Assembly (NCBI GenBank): GCA_027064715.1
Contig: JAMOPG010000035.1
Coordinates: 1 to 60,615, forward strand
DNA: 60,615 nucleotides
Source: Desulfobacterales bacterium
GTDB taxonomy: Bacteria > Desulfobacterota > Desulfovibrionia > Desulfovibrionales > Desulfothermaceae
Reading direction: 5' to 3'
Made by a program: the position numbers and the translations under genes. The notes under the pieces are model-generated. The model made no database searches, had not been told where the DNA came from, and saw nothing but the letters and a program-made list of their open reading frames with translations. Below are positions 1 through 10,098 of this stretch, piece by piece (position 1 is the stretch's first letter; each line of letters opens with the position of its first letter).

Positions 1-203
1 ATGAGAAGATATTTGAAAGAAGAGAAAGATACAGAGGCAAAGAGATATGGGTGTGGGGGATGTGAAAATTAAATTCCTTATGTATGAGGAAGATAAAGGA
101 TAGGTGTTTACTATCATAAAAGAAAAATATGCTATAAAAACAATCAATTATAGTATATCGCAGAACTTGATATAATAGAAACGATTTGATATAGAGAATT
201 TCT

Positions 204-641
204 ATGAAAGGGGAACATATTAAGGTTAAAAATATAGAAGAGCTAAAGGAAAAAATTAAAGAGTGAGAAGAAGAAGAATATATTGGTAAAACTTATTTTT
301 CTAAATCTTATAGGATGCCAAGCAGGTTGTGAGAGGAAGATTTAAAAAAGCTTAAGGAATTACTTAAAAAGAAAGTATATTGGACTACAAAAGAGATAAA
401 GGCATTTATAAAAGATAGTTTTGATATAGAATATTCCCAAGACCATGTAGTAAGGAGATTGAGAAATAAGCTTAAGATTCATTTTTCTAAACCATATCCA
501 GTAGATTATAGAAAACCAAAAGATGCAGAGAAGATTTTAGAGAATCAACTTCAAGTTACTTTTTCTTTGTTAAAAGAGATGAAGGATGTTATATCAGAAG
601 CATGGTGGTATACGTTATGTAAAAAAAATAAGTTTTCCTAA
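204..641 (+). pseudogene. Decayed IS630-family transposase, N-terminal winged-helix half only
   Basis: Frame from ATG 204 reads MKGEHIKVKNIEELKEKIKE*EEEEYIGKTYFSKSYRMPSRL*EEDLKKLKELLKKKVYWTTKEIKAFIKDSFDIEYSQDHVVRRLRNKLKIHFSKPYPVDYRKPKDAEKIL. This is the IS630-type HTH pattern (YWTTKEI...YS..HV.R.L). Two in-frame TGA codons (264-266 and 330-332); the catalytic DDE half is absent. Confidence 0.7.
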
Positions 642-733
642 AAGTTAGATAGAAAAATTTTTAAAGGACACCCCCTATTATATGAAGTTGTATAGATAAC
701 TATAATTTACAATTTAAAGGGAACACAAATTTT

Positions 734-2092
734 ATGGCTAATATACTCATTGTAGATGATGATATAAGTATTTTAGAGGTATTAGAGATTGCTATTGAAA
801 ATCAGGGCCACAAAGTAAGCAAGGCCCAAAACTCTAAAGAAGCCAAAGAATTGTTGTTTTCAAAACTCTTTGATCTTGCCATATTAGACATAAAACTCGG
901 ATCAGAAAATGGATTAGATTTGCTGAGATTTATAAAAAAAGAACACCCTTCACTGCCTGTACTTATGATAACTGCATTTGCAGACCCAAAAACAGCTGTT
1001 GAGTCAATAAAACTTGGGGCAAAGGATTATATACCCAAACCATTTGATATAGACGAATTTTTATTGGTCCTTGAAAAGACCATTGAGACCTCAAAGCTAG
1101 AAGAAGAAAATATCAGACTAAAAACAGAAATAAAAGGTAGGTATGGACCTATTATTGGCAATAGTCCCAAGATGCAGGAGGTATTTAATTTAGTAAAAAA
1201 GATAGCTCCCACGAATATAAATGTGTTAATTATAGGTGAGTCTGGCACAGGCAAAGAGCTGATTGCTCGGGCAATCCATGAAAATAGCTTGAGAAGAGAT
1301 GGTCCATTTGTTCCAATAAATTGTGGAGGAGTGCCAGATGAACTTATAGAAAGTGAACTCTTTGGTTATAGACAAGGGGCATTCACAGGAGCAACCCATT
1401 CTAAAAAAGGGCTTTTGCAAAAGGCAGATAAAGGGACTTTCTTTTTAGATGAAGTTGGTGAAATATCCCAAAATATTCAGGTAAAATTACTGAGATGTAT
1501 CCAAGAAGGCACCTTTATTCCCCTTGGTGCACTTGAAGAGATAAAAGTAGATGTGAGATTCATTGGATCAACTAACAGAGACATTGAAAAAGAGGTGAGT
1601 CAGGGAATTTTCAGAGAAGATTTCTTTTATAGATTAAGTGGTATGATTATAAAAATTCCTCCACTCAGGGAAAGAGGAGATGATTTACTATTGCTTGCTG
1701 AATACTTTTTACAAAAATTTGCAAAACAGCAAAACAAGAAAATAAAGGGATTTTCCCAAGAAGCAATGAAAAAACTAACCTCTTATCACTATCCAGGAAA
1801 TGTTAGAGAATTAGAAAATCTGATTGAAAGGGCTGTGGCACTAGAAACTTCCTCATACATAACCCCTTCATCAATAATAATCTATGAAAAGGCCCCACAA
1901 GGAGATCTTGATTCCTTTGAACAAATATTTAGTGGAAAAAAAACCATTGATGAATTTTTAGATGAAATTGACAAAAAAATAATATTAAAAGCCCTAGAGA
2001 GATGTAAAGGAAATAAAAAAGAAACAGCCAAATTACTTGGCCTAAACCTAAGACAACTAAGATATAGACTTGAGAAACATAAAATTAATTAA
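734..2092 (+). CDS. Sigma54-dependent response regulator, PilR/NtrC type (REC + AAA+ + Fis HTH)
   Basis: REC domain MANILIVDDD...LDIKLG...[17 protein letters not shown] Walker A; canonical GAFTGA loop; C-terminal HTH LLGLNLRQLRYRLEKH resembles PilR. Confidence 0.93.
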   Translation: MANILIVDDDISILEVLEIAIENQGHKVSKAQNSKEAKELLFSKLFDLAILDIKLGSENGLDLLRFIKKEHPSLPVLMITAFADPKTAVESIKLGAKDYIPKPFDIDEFLLVLEKTIETSKLEEENIRLKTEIKGRYGPIIGNSPKMQEVFNLVKKIAPTNINVLIIGESGTGKELIARAIHENSLRRDGPFVPINCGGVPDELIESELFGYRQGAFTGATHSKKGLLQKADKGTFFLDEVGEISQNIQVKLLRCIQEGTFIPLGALEEIKVDVRFIGSTNRDIEKEVSQGIFREDFFYRLSGMIIKIPPLRERGDDLLLLAEYFLQKFAKQQNKKIKGFSQEAMKKLTSYHYPGNVRELENLIERAVALETSSYITPSSIIIYEKAPQGDLDSFEQIFSGKKTIDEFLDEIDKKIILKALERCKGNKKETAKLLGLNLRQLRYRLEKHKIN

Positions 2093-4500
2093 TGGTATTC
2101 AATGATAAAAAATATCTCCCACCTATCTTTACAATCCATGTCTGCTTTATCTCATTTTTAGTAGGCCTTTTTTCTATATTTTATTTTAAGCAATCTCTAA
2201 TTTCCATTATAATTCTAATAGCTATATGCAAAAATAAAAAATACACTACAATCATTTTTATGGTAATATGTTATATTATAGGTAGTGCAACTATCTTAAT
2301 AATAGACCAAAAAAATAAATTAAAATACAAAATACCAAAAACAAAATACGTATATCTTGAGGCTAAAATAAAAAACATAAAAACATATCCTTTAAATAAA
2401 ACATATGTAATCCTTCATGACGTAATTATTTTTAATGAAAATCATCAATACAGATTAAAATCAAATGTATTGTGGAAAATATATAATTTGCAATTTACTC
2501 CTTTGCCAGGACAAAAGGTTTATGGAAAATTCAGAATCAAACCTTTAAGATATTTACAGAATCCAGGTGTATTTGATTACACAAAAATATATTATTTAAA
2601 AAATATCCATTTTGTTGCCTATGCATCAAAAGATATAAATGAGATATTTATATATGGAAAACCTACTCCTATCTGGTCAATAAGACAAAAAATTAAGAAA
2701 AATTTAACTAACTTGTTGAAATCCACTCAATATCAAGGGATTTTATTGTCTTTAATTGTTGGAGATAGACATTATATAACTTATGAGCAAATGGAAAAAT
2801 TACAAGACGCATCCCTATCTCACATAATAGCACAATCAGGACTCCATGTGGGATTTGTAGCACTCATGGGTTATACAATAACTTATATAATAGGTCTTTT
2901 ATACCCTCAACTTTTTCTAAAAATTCCAAAACAAAAAATAGGATGTATAACCGCAAGCATTTTTGTTATCATTTATCTCTGTATTAGTGAGCCAAGGATA
3001 TCTATTATTCGTGCATCTATTATGTTTTTCTCCTTTGCTATCCTGTTTTATTTTAACTACAACTACGCTACAATTGATGGCATATTTATTTCTCTATTTT
3101 TGATCCTATTGCATGATCCAACATCTGTATTTGATATTGGTCTGCAGTTATCATATTTGTCAGTTCTTGGCATAATTATATTTTATCCAATAATTAAATC
3201 ACATTTAAAAAGTAAGATAAATAACAAAATCTTATTATATCTTTGTACACTTTTCATTATAACCTTTATAATACAGATAGTCCTTTTGCCAGTGATTTTA
3301 TATTATTTTGGTGAGATACCACTAAATTTTCTTTTAAATCTTATGTTTATACCCATTGTTGGATTTGTTATAGTTCCTCTTTTGTTTTTAGCACTTTTAT
3401 TAATTTTGATGAACTTACACTGTTTATCATTAATTTTAGTTAATATTAATGATAAGCTCATTACATACTCTTTTAATTTAATCTCTTTTCTAGAAAAAAT
3501 ACACCTAATAAATTCCATTCCATTTTTAAGACCTAATAGCTATATGATCATTGGATATTACATGTTATTATTCTCAATTTTACTGATCTATTATAATAAA
3601 AAAATAAAAGCATATTTAATATGCATTATTGCACTATGTCTTATATTTATACCTTTATTTTTAAATAAATTGGACAATAATCTAAAAATATCTATCCTTG
3701 ATGTGGGACATGGACAAAGTATTTTACTTTCATATAAAAAAAAGAGGATATTAATAGATGGAGGTGGGAGCTATTATAGATATTTTAACTTTGGCAGGAC
3801 TCTCCTATCACCTATTTTGACATACATGCATTTTCCATCATTAGATAAGGTAATACTTACACACGGAGATATTGATCATATAGGAGGTCTTTTTTATTTG
3901 GCCAAAAAATATAATATAAACCAGTTTTACTACAATGGAATTAAAACAAAATATAACGTCAAAAGTCTACTTACAATTTTAAAAAAGAGAAAAATCCCTG
4001 TTAAAACAATAAAGAAAGGAGATAAAATTATTATTGATAAGGATCTAAAGATATATGTTTTAAATCCGCCAAAAAACTCTTATGACAATGAAAACGACAA
4101 TTCATTGGTGCTAAAAGTTAGTTATAAAAATCATACAATATTGTTAATTACTTCTGATGTGGGCAAAAGGGTCTTAAACCAAATTATTCAAAAAAAGATG
4201 TCCCCACTCATATTCATGGTGCCTCACCATGGTAGCAGAAAGAGTTTTTCATTTAATTACTTGCAAAAAATAGATTCAAAGATTTGGGTAGTTAGCACTG
4301 GATTTTTAAACAGATTTAGATTACCGTCAAAATTATGGATAAAATTCGCTCGACAAAATAATATCTTATTATTAAATACTGCTTATCAAGGTTGTATCAC
4401 CTTTAAAATAAAAGACAAAAAATTAGTGATAATAACCCAAGGAGGTTTAGATCATGAAAAACACACTTCAAAGATCCACTATCTCAGTACCAGCAAATAG
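2092..4500 (+). CDS. comEC: DNA internalization competence protein ComEC/Rec2
   Basis: Multi-TM competence domain (SHIIAQSGLHVGFVALMGY) followed by metallo-beta-lactamase domain with DVGHGQS and LTHGDIDHIGG. Confidence 0.92.
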   Translation: MVFNDKKYLPPIFTIHVCFISFLVGLFSIFYFKQSLISIIILIAICKNKKYTTIIFMVICYIIGSATILIIDQKNKLKYKIPKTKYVYLEAKIKNIKTYPLNKTYVILHDVIIFNENHQYRLKSNVLWKIYNLQFTPLPGQKVYGKFRIKPLRYLQNPGVFDYTKIYYLKNIHFVAYASKDINEIFIYGKPTPIWSIRQKIKKNLTNLLKSTQYQGILLSLIVGDRHYITYEQMEKLQDASLSHIIAQSGLHVGFVALMGYTITYIIGLLYPQLFLKIPKQKIGCITASIFVIIYLCISEPRISIIRASIMFFSFAILFYFNYNYATIDGIFISLFLILLHDPTSVFDIGLQLSYLSVLGIIIFYPIIKSHLKSKINNKILLYLCTLFIITFIIQIVLLPVILYYFGEIPLNFLLNLMFIPIVGFVIVPLLFLALLLILMNLHCLSLILVNINDKLITYSFNLISFLEKIHLINSIPFLRPNSYMIIGYYMLLFSILLIYYNKKIKAYLICIIALCLIFIPLFLNKLDNNLKISILDVGHGQSILLSYKKKRILIDGGGSYYRYFNFGRTLLSPILTYMHFPSLDKVILTHGDIDHIGGLFYLAKKYNINQFYYNGIKTKYNVKSLLTILKKRKIPVKTIKKGDKIIIDKDLKIYVLNPPKNSYDNENDNSLVLKVSYKNHTILLITSDVGKRVLNQIIQKKMSPLIFMVPHHGSRKSFSFNYLQKIDSKIWVVSTGFLNRFRLPSKLWIKFARQNNILLLNTAYQGCITFKIKDKKLVIITQGGLDHEKHTSKIHYLSTSK

Positions 4501-5362
4501 AGAAAAGATGCTTGCAAAAGCAAAGACTTTAAATGCAGATTTTATTATGTTTGATCTAGAAGACAGCGTGCCACCTAATGAAAAAGATAAAGCCAGAAAC
4601 ATGCTTATTGAATTTTTGCTATCAGAAGATCTATCGGAAAAGAATATATCCTATAGAATTAATTCATTGGAATATCCTTATGTGTACAAAGATGTAATTG
4701 ATGTGGTAGAAAAGGTTGGAGATAAGATCAAAAGTATTGTAATACCCAAGGTGGAAACACCAGATAATGTAATCTGGGTTCATACTCTTCTTACACAGAT
4801 TGAAAGGGCATTTGGAATAAAGGAAAAAATAGAGATCGAAGCATCCATTGAAACAGCCAAAGGTCTATTAAACATAGAAAAGATTATATCCAGTTGTTCT
4901 AGGATAAGATCATTAGTATTTGGAGTTGCTGATTATACTGTTTCTCTGGGAATGTTTTTTAAAGGCATAAGCGGTCATGGAGAAGGGGAAGAGTTTTATC
5001 CTGGTCATAGATTTCACTATCCCCTAAGCAGGATTGCAGTAGCTGCTAAGGCAAATGGTCTACTTGCAATTGATGCCCCTTATGGAAATTTTAAGGATTT
5101 AGAAGGATTAAAAAAGAGCTGTTTACTTAGCAAATATCTTGGCTTTGATGGGAAATGGGCAATACATCCTGCTCAAATAGATGTTATAAATGAACTATAT
5201 TCCCCATCAGAAGACGATCTAAATAGGTGTAAAAAAATAGTGGAGATTTATGAAAAGGCTAAAGAGCAAGGCATGGGCAGTGGTTCATTAGAGGGAAGCA
5301 TGATAGACGGAGCTACATATAGACTCGCAAAGCAAATTTTAGATAACTTCTATGGCAAATAA
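4454..5362 (+). CDS. HpcH/HpaI aldolase / citrate lyase beta-like (CitE family)
   Basis: RSTISVPANREKMLAKA...DFIMFDLEDSVPPNEKDKAR; SIETAKGLLNIEKI; WAIHPAQIDVIN. SD GGAGG upstream of ATG 4454. Confidence 0.88.
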   Translation: MKNTLQRSTISVPANREKMLAKAKTLNADFIMFDLEDSVPPNEKDKARNMLIEFLLSEDLSEKNISYRINSLEYPYVYKDVIDVVEKVGDKIKSIVIPKVETPDNVIWVHTLLTQIERAFGIKEKIEIEASIETAKGLLNIEKIISSCSRIRSLVFGVADYTVSLGMFFKGISGHGEGEEFYPGHRFHYPLSRIAVAAKANGLLAIDAPYGNFKDLEGLKKSCLLSKYLGFDGKWAIHPAQIDVINELYSPSEDDLNRCKKIVEIYEKAKEQGMGSGSLEGSMIDGATYRLAKQILDNFYGK

Positions 5363-5375
5363 AAATCTTTTCCCC

Positions 5376-6023
5376 CTATTTTTTTGAACTTAAGACACCT
5401 TTTTTTGGGCAGAGATGTTCAAGTTCACAATTATTACACCGAGGAGATCTTGCAGTGCATACATCTCTGCCAAACCAAACTAATAGATGATTTACTAAAT
5501 GCCACTCACTACGAGGAAATAAAGACATGAGATCCTTTTCAATTACGTGAGGATTTTTAGAACTAGTGAGACCAAGCCTAAAAGAGAGCCTCTTTACATG
5601 TGTATCAACTGCAATTCCTTCATTTTTAGAAAAACAGTTTGAAAGTACAATATTTGCTGTCTTTCTCGCAACTCCAGGAAGTTTTAGAAGATCTTCCATG
5701 GTATTTGGAACTTCTCCATTAAACTTATTTATAATCTTTTTTGCTGACTCAATCAAAAATCTTGCTTTATTTTTATAACACCCAGTGGAATATATTACTT
5801 TTTCCACTTCCTCATTTTTTGCCTCACTGAGGGCCTTTATTGTTGGCCATTTTTTAAAAAACATAGGAGTTACCTTATTTACCCTATCATCAGTGCATTG
5901 TGCTGCCAAAATTGTAGCAACCAAAAGCTCCCATGGAGTTTTCCAGTTTAATTTAGTTTTTGGATCTGGATATCTTTTTTTCAAAATTTCTAAGATCTTC
6001 AAAGCCCTATCTTTTAGGTTCAT
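5376..6023 (-). CDS. nth: Endonuclease III
   Basis: HhH-GPD fold with LPGVARKTANIVLSNCF...AVDTHVKRLSFRLGL and C-terminal Cys cluster C..C.NC...C for a 4Fe-4S. Confidence 0.95.
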   Translation of the reverse strand: MNLKDRALKILEILKKRYPDPKTKLNWKTPWELLVATILAAQCTDDRVNKVTPMFFKKWPTIKALSEAKNEEVEKVIYSTGCYKNKARFLIESAKKIINKFNGEVPNTMEDLLKLPGVARKTANIVLSNCFSKNEGIAVDTHVKRLSFRLGLTSSKNPHVIEKDLMSLFPRSEWHLVNHLLVWFGRDVCTARSPRCNNCELEHLCPKKGVLSSKK

Positions 6024-6116
6024 AATATGCGCCTTGAAAAGTTAGAATTTAGTAATTATTATTTTCTTGCAAATTGCCTATCAACTCATTAAATCCTTAC
6101 TAAAAAGGAGCTTTGG

Positions 6117-6431
6117 ATGGAGAGTGTAATATTTTATATTACATGTAAAGATAAAAATGAAGCTGAAAAAATTGGAAAGACATTGGTTGAAGAAAGGCTG
6201 GCTGCAGGTGCCAATGTGTTAAGAGAGATCACCTCTTTTTTTTGGTGGAAAGGCAAAATCAATGAAGCCAAAGAGGCTGCCTTGATTTTAAAGACCAAAA
6301 AAGGCCTTGCACAAGATTTAATAAATAGAGTCAAAGAACTACATTCATATGAATGCCCATGTATCATAGCCCTTCCCATCATTGAAGGAAGCAAGGATTT
6401 TTTGAATTGGATTTGTGAGGAGACAAAATAG
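6117..6431 (+). CDS. cutA: CutA1-like divalent cation tolerance protein
   Basis: EAEKIGKTLVEERLAAGANVLREITSFFWWKGKINEAKEAALILKTK; ELHSYECPCIIALPI. Confidence 0.92.
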   Translation: MESVIFYITCKDKNEAEKIGKTLVEERLAAGANVLREITSFFWWKGKINEAKEAALILKTKKGLAQDLINRVKELHSYECPCIIALPIIEGSKDFLNWICEETK

Positions 6432-6433
6432 AG

Positions 6434-7780
6434 ATGAAATTTTATATCCATACCTTTGGTTGCCAAATGAATGTGTGTGATTCATTATGGATAGCAGCAG
6501 CTCTAAGACAAAAGGGTTACACACAGGTGATGTCTGAAAAAGAAGCAGATGTTATTTTAATCAATACTTGTAGTGTGAGGCAAAAGCCTGAACAAAAAGT
6601 ATATAGTATGTTAGGGAGAATTGAACCCTATTTAAAAAATAATCCCAATTTAATAGTTGGCGTGGGAGGATGTGTAGCCCAGCAAGTAAAAGAGACTTTT
6701 TGGGAAAAATTCCCTTTTGTAAGACTTATCTTTGGAACAGATGGGGTTAGATCAGTGCCAGATAGTATAGTTAGATTAAGTGAAAATCCTGATCTGAAGA
6801 TTAGTTTATTAGATTTTCTAGATTATTATCCTGAAAGGGAGATAATTATAGATAGAACACTTACAAAACAGCAAGCTGGAGCATATGTAAATATAATGCA
6901 GGGTTGTGATAATTTTTGTGCATATTGCATAGTCCCATTTACTAGAGGACGACAAAAATCTAGAAAAACCGAAAACATATTAAATGAATGTAAAAAATTT
7001 GCAGAAGCTGGGATAAAAGAGATCACATTGTTGGGGCAAAATGTAAATAGTTTTGGAAAAGACAAATATGGCGATGGTGTGAGCTTTCCTCAATTAATAA
7101 GAAAAGTCTCAAAAATAGAGGGTATTCGACGCATTAGATTTACAACATCCCATCCAAAGGATATATCTGACGAACTTATAGCGCTCTTTGGAGAATTAGA
7201 GAATTTGTGTCCAGCAATACACTTACCCCTTCAATCGGGTTCAAATACGATCTTGGCAAAAATGGGGAGAAAATACACCATTGAAGACTATTTGCAGATT
7301 GTTGAAAAATTGAGAAAAGTAAGAGATGATATAGTGATTACCACTGATCTTATTGTTGGTTTCCCAACTGAAACTGAAGAAGACTTTTTAGAAACTTTAA
7401 AAAGAGTAAAAGAAATTGAATTTGATAGTAGCTTTTCATTTAAATATTCTGATAGACCTGGAACAAAAGCAACAAAAATGGAGCCTAAGATCCCAGATGA
7501 GATAAAATCTGAGCGTCTTAAGAGATTACAAAACCTGCAAGATAAGCTCACTCACAAATCTCTTAATAAGTTAAAGGGTAAAGTTGTTGAAGTTCTAGTT
7601 GAAGGTAAAAGTGCAAAACAAGGGAAAGATAACCAAATTTCTTTAAAAGGAAGAGAAGGAGGGGGAAGGGTTGTAAATTTTTTGACAAAACAAACCAACA
7701 ATATCCATGTTGGTTCTTTGGTTAAGGTTAAAATAACTGAAATTAAAAAACATTCACTTTTTGGGGAGGTGATTTTATAA
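6434..7780 (+). CDS. miaB: tRNA-2-methylthio-N6-dimethylallyladenosine synthase MiaB
   Basis: TFGCQMNVCDS; radical SAM motif MQGCDNFCAYCIVPFTRGRQKSR; C-terminal TRAM-like domain. Confidence 0.95.
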   Translation: MKFYIHTFGCQMNVCDSLWIAAALRQKGYTQVMSEKEADVILINTCSVRQKPEQKVYSMLGRIEPYLKNNPNLIVGVGGCVAQQVKETFWEKFPFVRLIFGTDGVRSVPDSIVRLSENPDLKISLLDFLDYYPEREIIIDRTLTKQQAGAYVNIMQGCDNFCAYCIVPFTRGRQKSRKTENILNECKKFAEAGIKEITLLGQNVNSFGKDKYGDGVSFPQLIRKVSKIEGIRRIRFTTSHPKDISDELIALFGELENLCPAIHLPLQSGSNTILAKMGRKYTIEDYLQIVEKLRKVRDDIVITTDLIVGFPTETEEDFLETLKRVKEIEFDSSFSFKYSDRPGTKATKMEPKIPDEIKSERLKRLQNLQDKLTHKSLNKLKGKVVEVLVEGKSAKQGKDNQISLKGREGGGRVVNFLTKQTNNIHVGSLVKVKITEIKKHSLFGEVIL

Positions 7781-8274
7781 TGGTAGAGATGAAAATTTTT
7801 GGATTAGCATTGGACGAACACTCACAGGTGCCAATTTTAATTTTAAAAGATTTAGAAGAAAAGAGGATACTTCCAATTTGGATAGGTGCCATGGAAGCCA
7901 TGTCTATTTCTATTAGTCTAAACAAAATAAGCATGGCCAGACCACTTACCCATGATCTAATGATAAATATTTTAAATACAATAGGTGCCAAGATCACAAA
8001 GGTGTGTGTGGTGAGTTTAAAAGAAGGCACATATTATGCTGAAATCCACATAGAAATGAATGATACTGTTTATGTAATAGATTCAAGACCATCTGATGCA
8101 ATAGCCCTTGCTATTAGATGTAATGCAAAGATTTTTGCAAAAGAAGAACTTCTCGAAGATTTAGAAAAACATCTAACACAGCAACATGAAGTTGTATTAA
8201 AAGATGAAGAATCTGAAAAGTGGACAAAATTTTTAGAAAAACTTCAAGAAGATGACTTTAAATACAAGATGTAA
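7780..8274 (+). CDS. Bifunctional nuclease family protein (DUF151/BFN)
   Basis: PILILKDLEEKRILPIWIGAMEAMSI...RPLTHDLM...IDSRPSDAIALAIRCNAKIFA. Confidence 0.9.
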   Translation: MVEMKIFGLALDEHSQVPILILKDLEEKRILPIWIGAMEAMSISISLNKISMARPLTHDLMINILNTIGAKITKVCVVSLKEGTYYAEIHIEMNDTVYVIDSRPSDAIALAIRCNAKIFAKEELLEDLEKHLTQQHEVVLKDEESEKWTKFLEKLQEDDFKYKM

Positions 8275-8298
8275 CATAAAAAATATTTAAAAAGGCTA

Positions 8299-8961
8299 AT
8301 GATTATGATTGATCTACATACCCATACTATTTTTAGTGATGGAGAACTTATCCCAGCAGAACTTATTCAAAGGGCAAAAAAGAAAGGTTATAGGGCCATA
8401 TGCATAACAGATCATGTCGACCACACAAATATTGAATTTATTTTAAGCAATTTAAAAAAGGGAATAACAAAAATAAATCTAGCGCAGGATATTACAGTTT
8501 TTGTTGGAGTGGAACTTACCCATGTTCCTCCCCCCCTTATACCTGACCTTATAAAGTTCGCCAGAGAGTTAGGTGCTGATCTTATTGTTGTTCATGGAGA
8601 AACCATAATAGAACCTGTAGAAAAGGGAACAAACCTGGCAGCTATAGAAGGCGGTGCAGACATACTTGCCCATCCAGGATTGATATCTGAACGAGAAGTT
8701 AAGTTAGCTGCTGAAAAGAACATCTACCTGGAAATTACCACAAGAAAAGGTCATTCTCTTACTAATGGACATGTGGCCAGGCTTGCAAAACAATTTGGCG
8801 CAAAGCTTGTTATGAACAATGATGCACATGCACCATCAGATCTAATACCAGTAGACCAAAGGAGACTTATAGCACTAGGAGCTGGTTTAACTGAACAAGA
8901 TTATTTACAAATGGAAAAAAACTCTGAATCTATTGTAAATAAAATCCTTCAAAAAAAATAG
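8299..8961 (+). CDS. PHP domain phosphatase/phosphoesterase (histidinol-phosphatase-like)
   Basis: IDLHTHTIFSDGELIPAEL; ITDHVDHTN; VHGET; LAHPGLI; NNDAHAP. Confidence 0.88.
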   Translation: MIMIDLHTHTIFSDGELIPAELIQRAKKKGYRAICITDHVDHTNIEFILSNLKKGITKINLAQDITVFVGVELTHVPPPLIPDLIKFARELGADLIVVHGETIIEPVEKGTNLAAIEGGADILAHPGLISEREVKLAAEKNIYLEITTRKGHSLTNGHVARLAKQFGAKLVMNNDAHAPSDLIPVDQRRLIALGAGLTEQDYLQMEKNSESIVNKILQKK

Positions 8962-8974
8962 AGGATATAACTAC

Positions 8975-9658
8975 ATGGAATTCAATGCAAATCCAGATCT
9001 TTTATATCTTGTATTAAAAGCAACAATAGTTGTAAAAATAGTATTATGTATATTGCTTTTTATGTCAGTTATAAGTTGGACAATTATAATTTATAAAACG
9101 ATTTTATTTTTAAAATTCAAAGGTCAAATCAAAAATGATGTCCAACTTCTAAAAAATTCAGCAAACCTTTCCTCTGCTTTAAGGATACTTTCAACTAAAA
9201 ATAATTCATTTATCTATTCTATGTCATTTAATGTATTAGAAGAGTTAAAAAAAATAAAAAAATTGTCCTATCCAAAAAAAGAAAAAATAGCTTCAGAAGC
9301 TATGGAAACAATCATAAATAACAATATATCAGAAAAATTAAATGAACTTTCCTATGCCCTTTCTTTTCTAGCTACATGTACAAACTCAGCTCCTTTTATT
9401 GGTCTTTTTGGAACAGTTTGGGGGATTATGCATTCATTTCATAACATAGGGATTCAAAAAACAGCAGGCCTTGCCACTGTTGCACCTGGAATAGCAGAAT
9501 CATTGATAGCAACAGCTTTTGGACTAGCAGTTGCAGTCCCTGCTTCCATTGCATATAATGCATTTGTTAGATCTCTAGAAAATATAGAACTCTATTTATA
9601 TTCCTATAAAGCAATATTTACCACAATGGTTAAAAGAGAGATTAGTATATTTATTTAG
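8975..9658 (+). CDS. tolQ: TolQ (MotA/TolQ/ExbB proton channel)
   Basis: LATCTNSAPFIGLFGTVWGIMHSFHNIG...VAPGIAESLIATAFGLAVAVPASIAYN; followed by tolR, tolA-like, tolB and pal. Confidence 0.92.
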   Translation: MEFNANPDLLYLVLKATIVVKIVLCILLFMSVISWTIIIYKTILFLKFKGQIKNDVQLLKNSANLSSALRILSTKNNSFIYSMSFNVLEELKKIKKLSYPKKEKIASEAMETIINNNISEKLNELSYALSFLATCTNSAPFIGLFGTVWGIMHSFHNIGIQKTAGLATVAPGIAESLIATAFGLAVAVPASIAYNAFVRSLENIELYLYSYKAIFTTMVKREISIFI

Positions 9659-9682
9659 AAGTCACAAACTGACGAATAAAAT

Positions 9683-10093
9683 ATGAACTATTCAATTAAA
9701 AACAAAAAATTAATCTCAGAAATTAATGTTACGCCTTTTGTGGATGTGATGTTAGTTTTATTAGTGATTTTTATGGTCACTGCTCCAATGCTCACCCAGG
9801 GATTAAAGATTGAAGTACCTGAAACAAAAACCGTTCGCACTCTATCAAAAGATCAAGACAAGATAATTATCTCAATTGATAAAGATAAAAATATTTATAT
9901 TGATAAATATAAAGTAGATAAAAAGAACTTTGTAAATTACTTAAAAAAAATGGTGTCCAACAAAGATCAGATAATATTTTTAAAGGCAGATAAAAGCATA
10001 CCATACGGTTTTATAGTAAAAATAATGGGAGATATTAAAAGTATTGGCATTGAACAACTTGGAATTATTGCGGAAAAAGAAGAAAATAAGTAA
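9683..10093 (+). CDS. tolR: TolR (ExbD/TolR)
   Basis: ISEINVTPFVDVMLVLLVIFMVTAPMLTQGLKIEVP. Confidence 0.93.
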   Translation: MNYSIKNKKLISEINVTPFVDVMLVLLVIFMVTAPMLTQGLKIEVPETKTVRTLSKDQDKIIISIDKDKNIYIDKYKVDKKNFVNYLKKMVSNKDQIIFLKADKSIPYGFIVKIMGDIKSIGIEQLGIIAEKEENK

Positions 10094-10098
10094 TATAA

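Noticed and set aside
1-72. Short open frame MRRYLKEEKDTEAKRYGCGGCEN at the left edge
   Set aside because: Could be the tail of a gene outside the window or debris next to the transposase fossil; too short to assign.
204-641. In-frame UGA codons as possible selenocysteine or UGA recoding
   Set aside because: UGA clearly serves as stop in several intact genes here (e.g. cobB/dnaA and gyrA/sigma54 ATGA overlaps), and the element lacks its catalytic half, so simple decay explains it.
7215-7250. GGGTTCAAAT tRNA T-loop-like string
   Set aside because: Lies within the miaB reading frame and no acceptor or anticodon stems can be formed; no tRNA found in the window.
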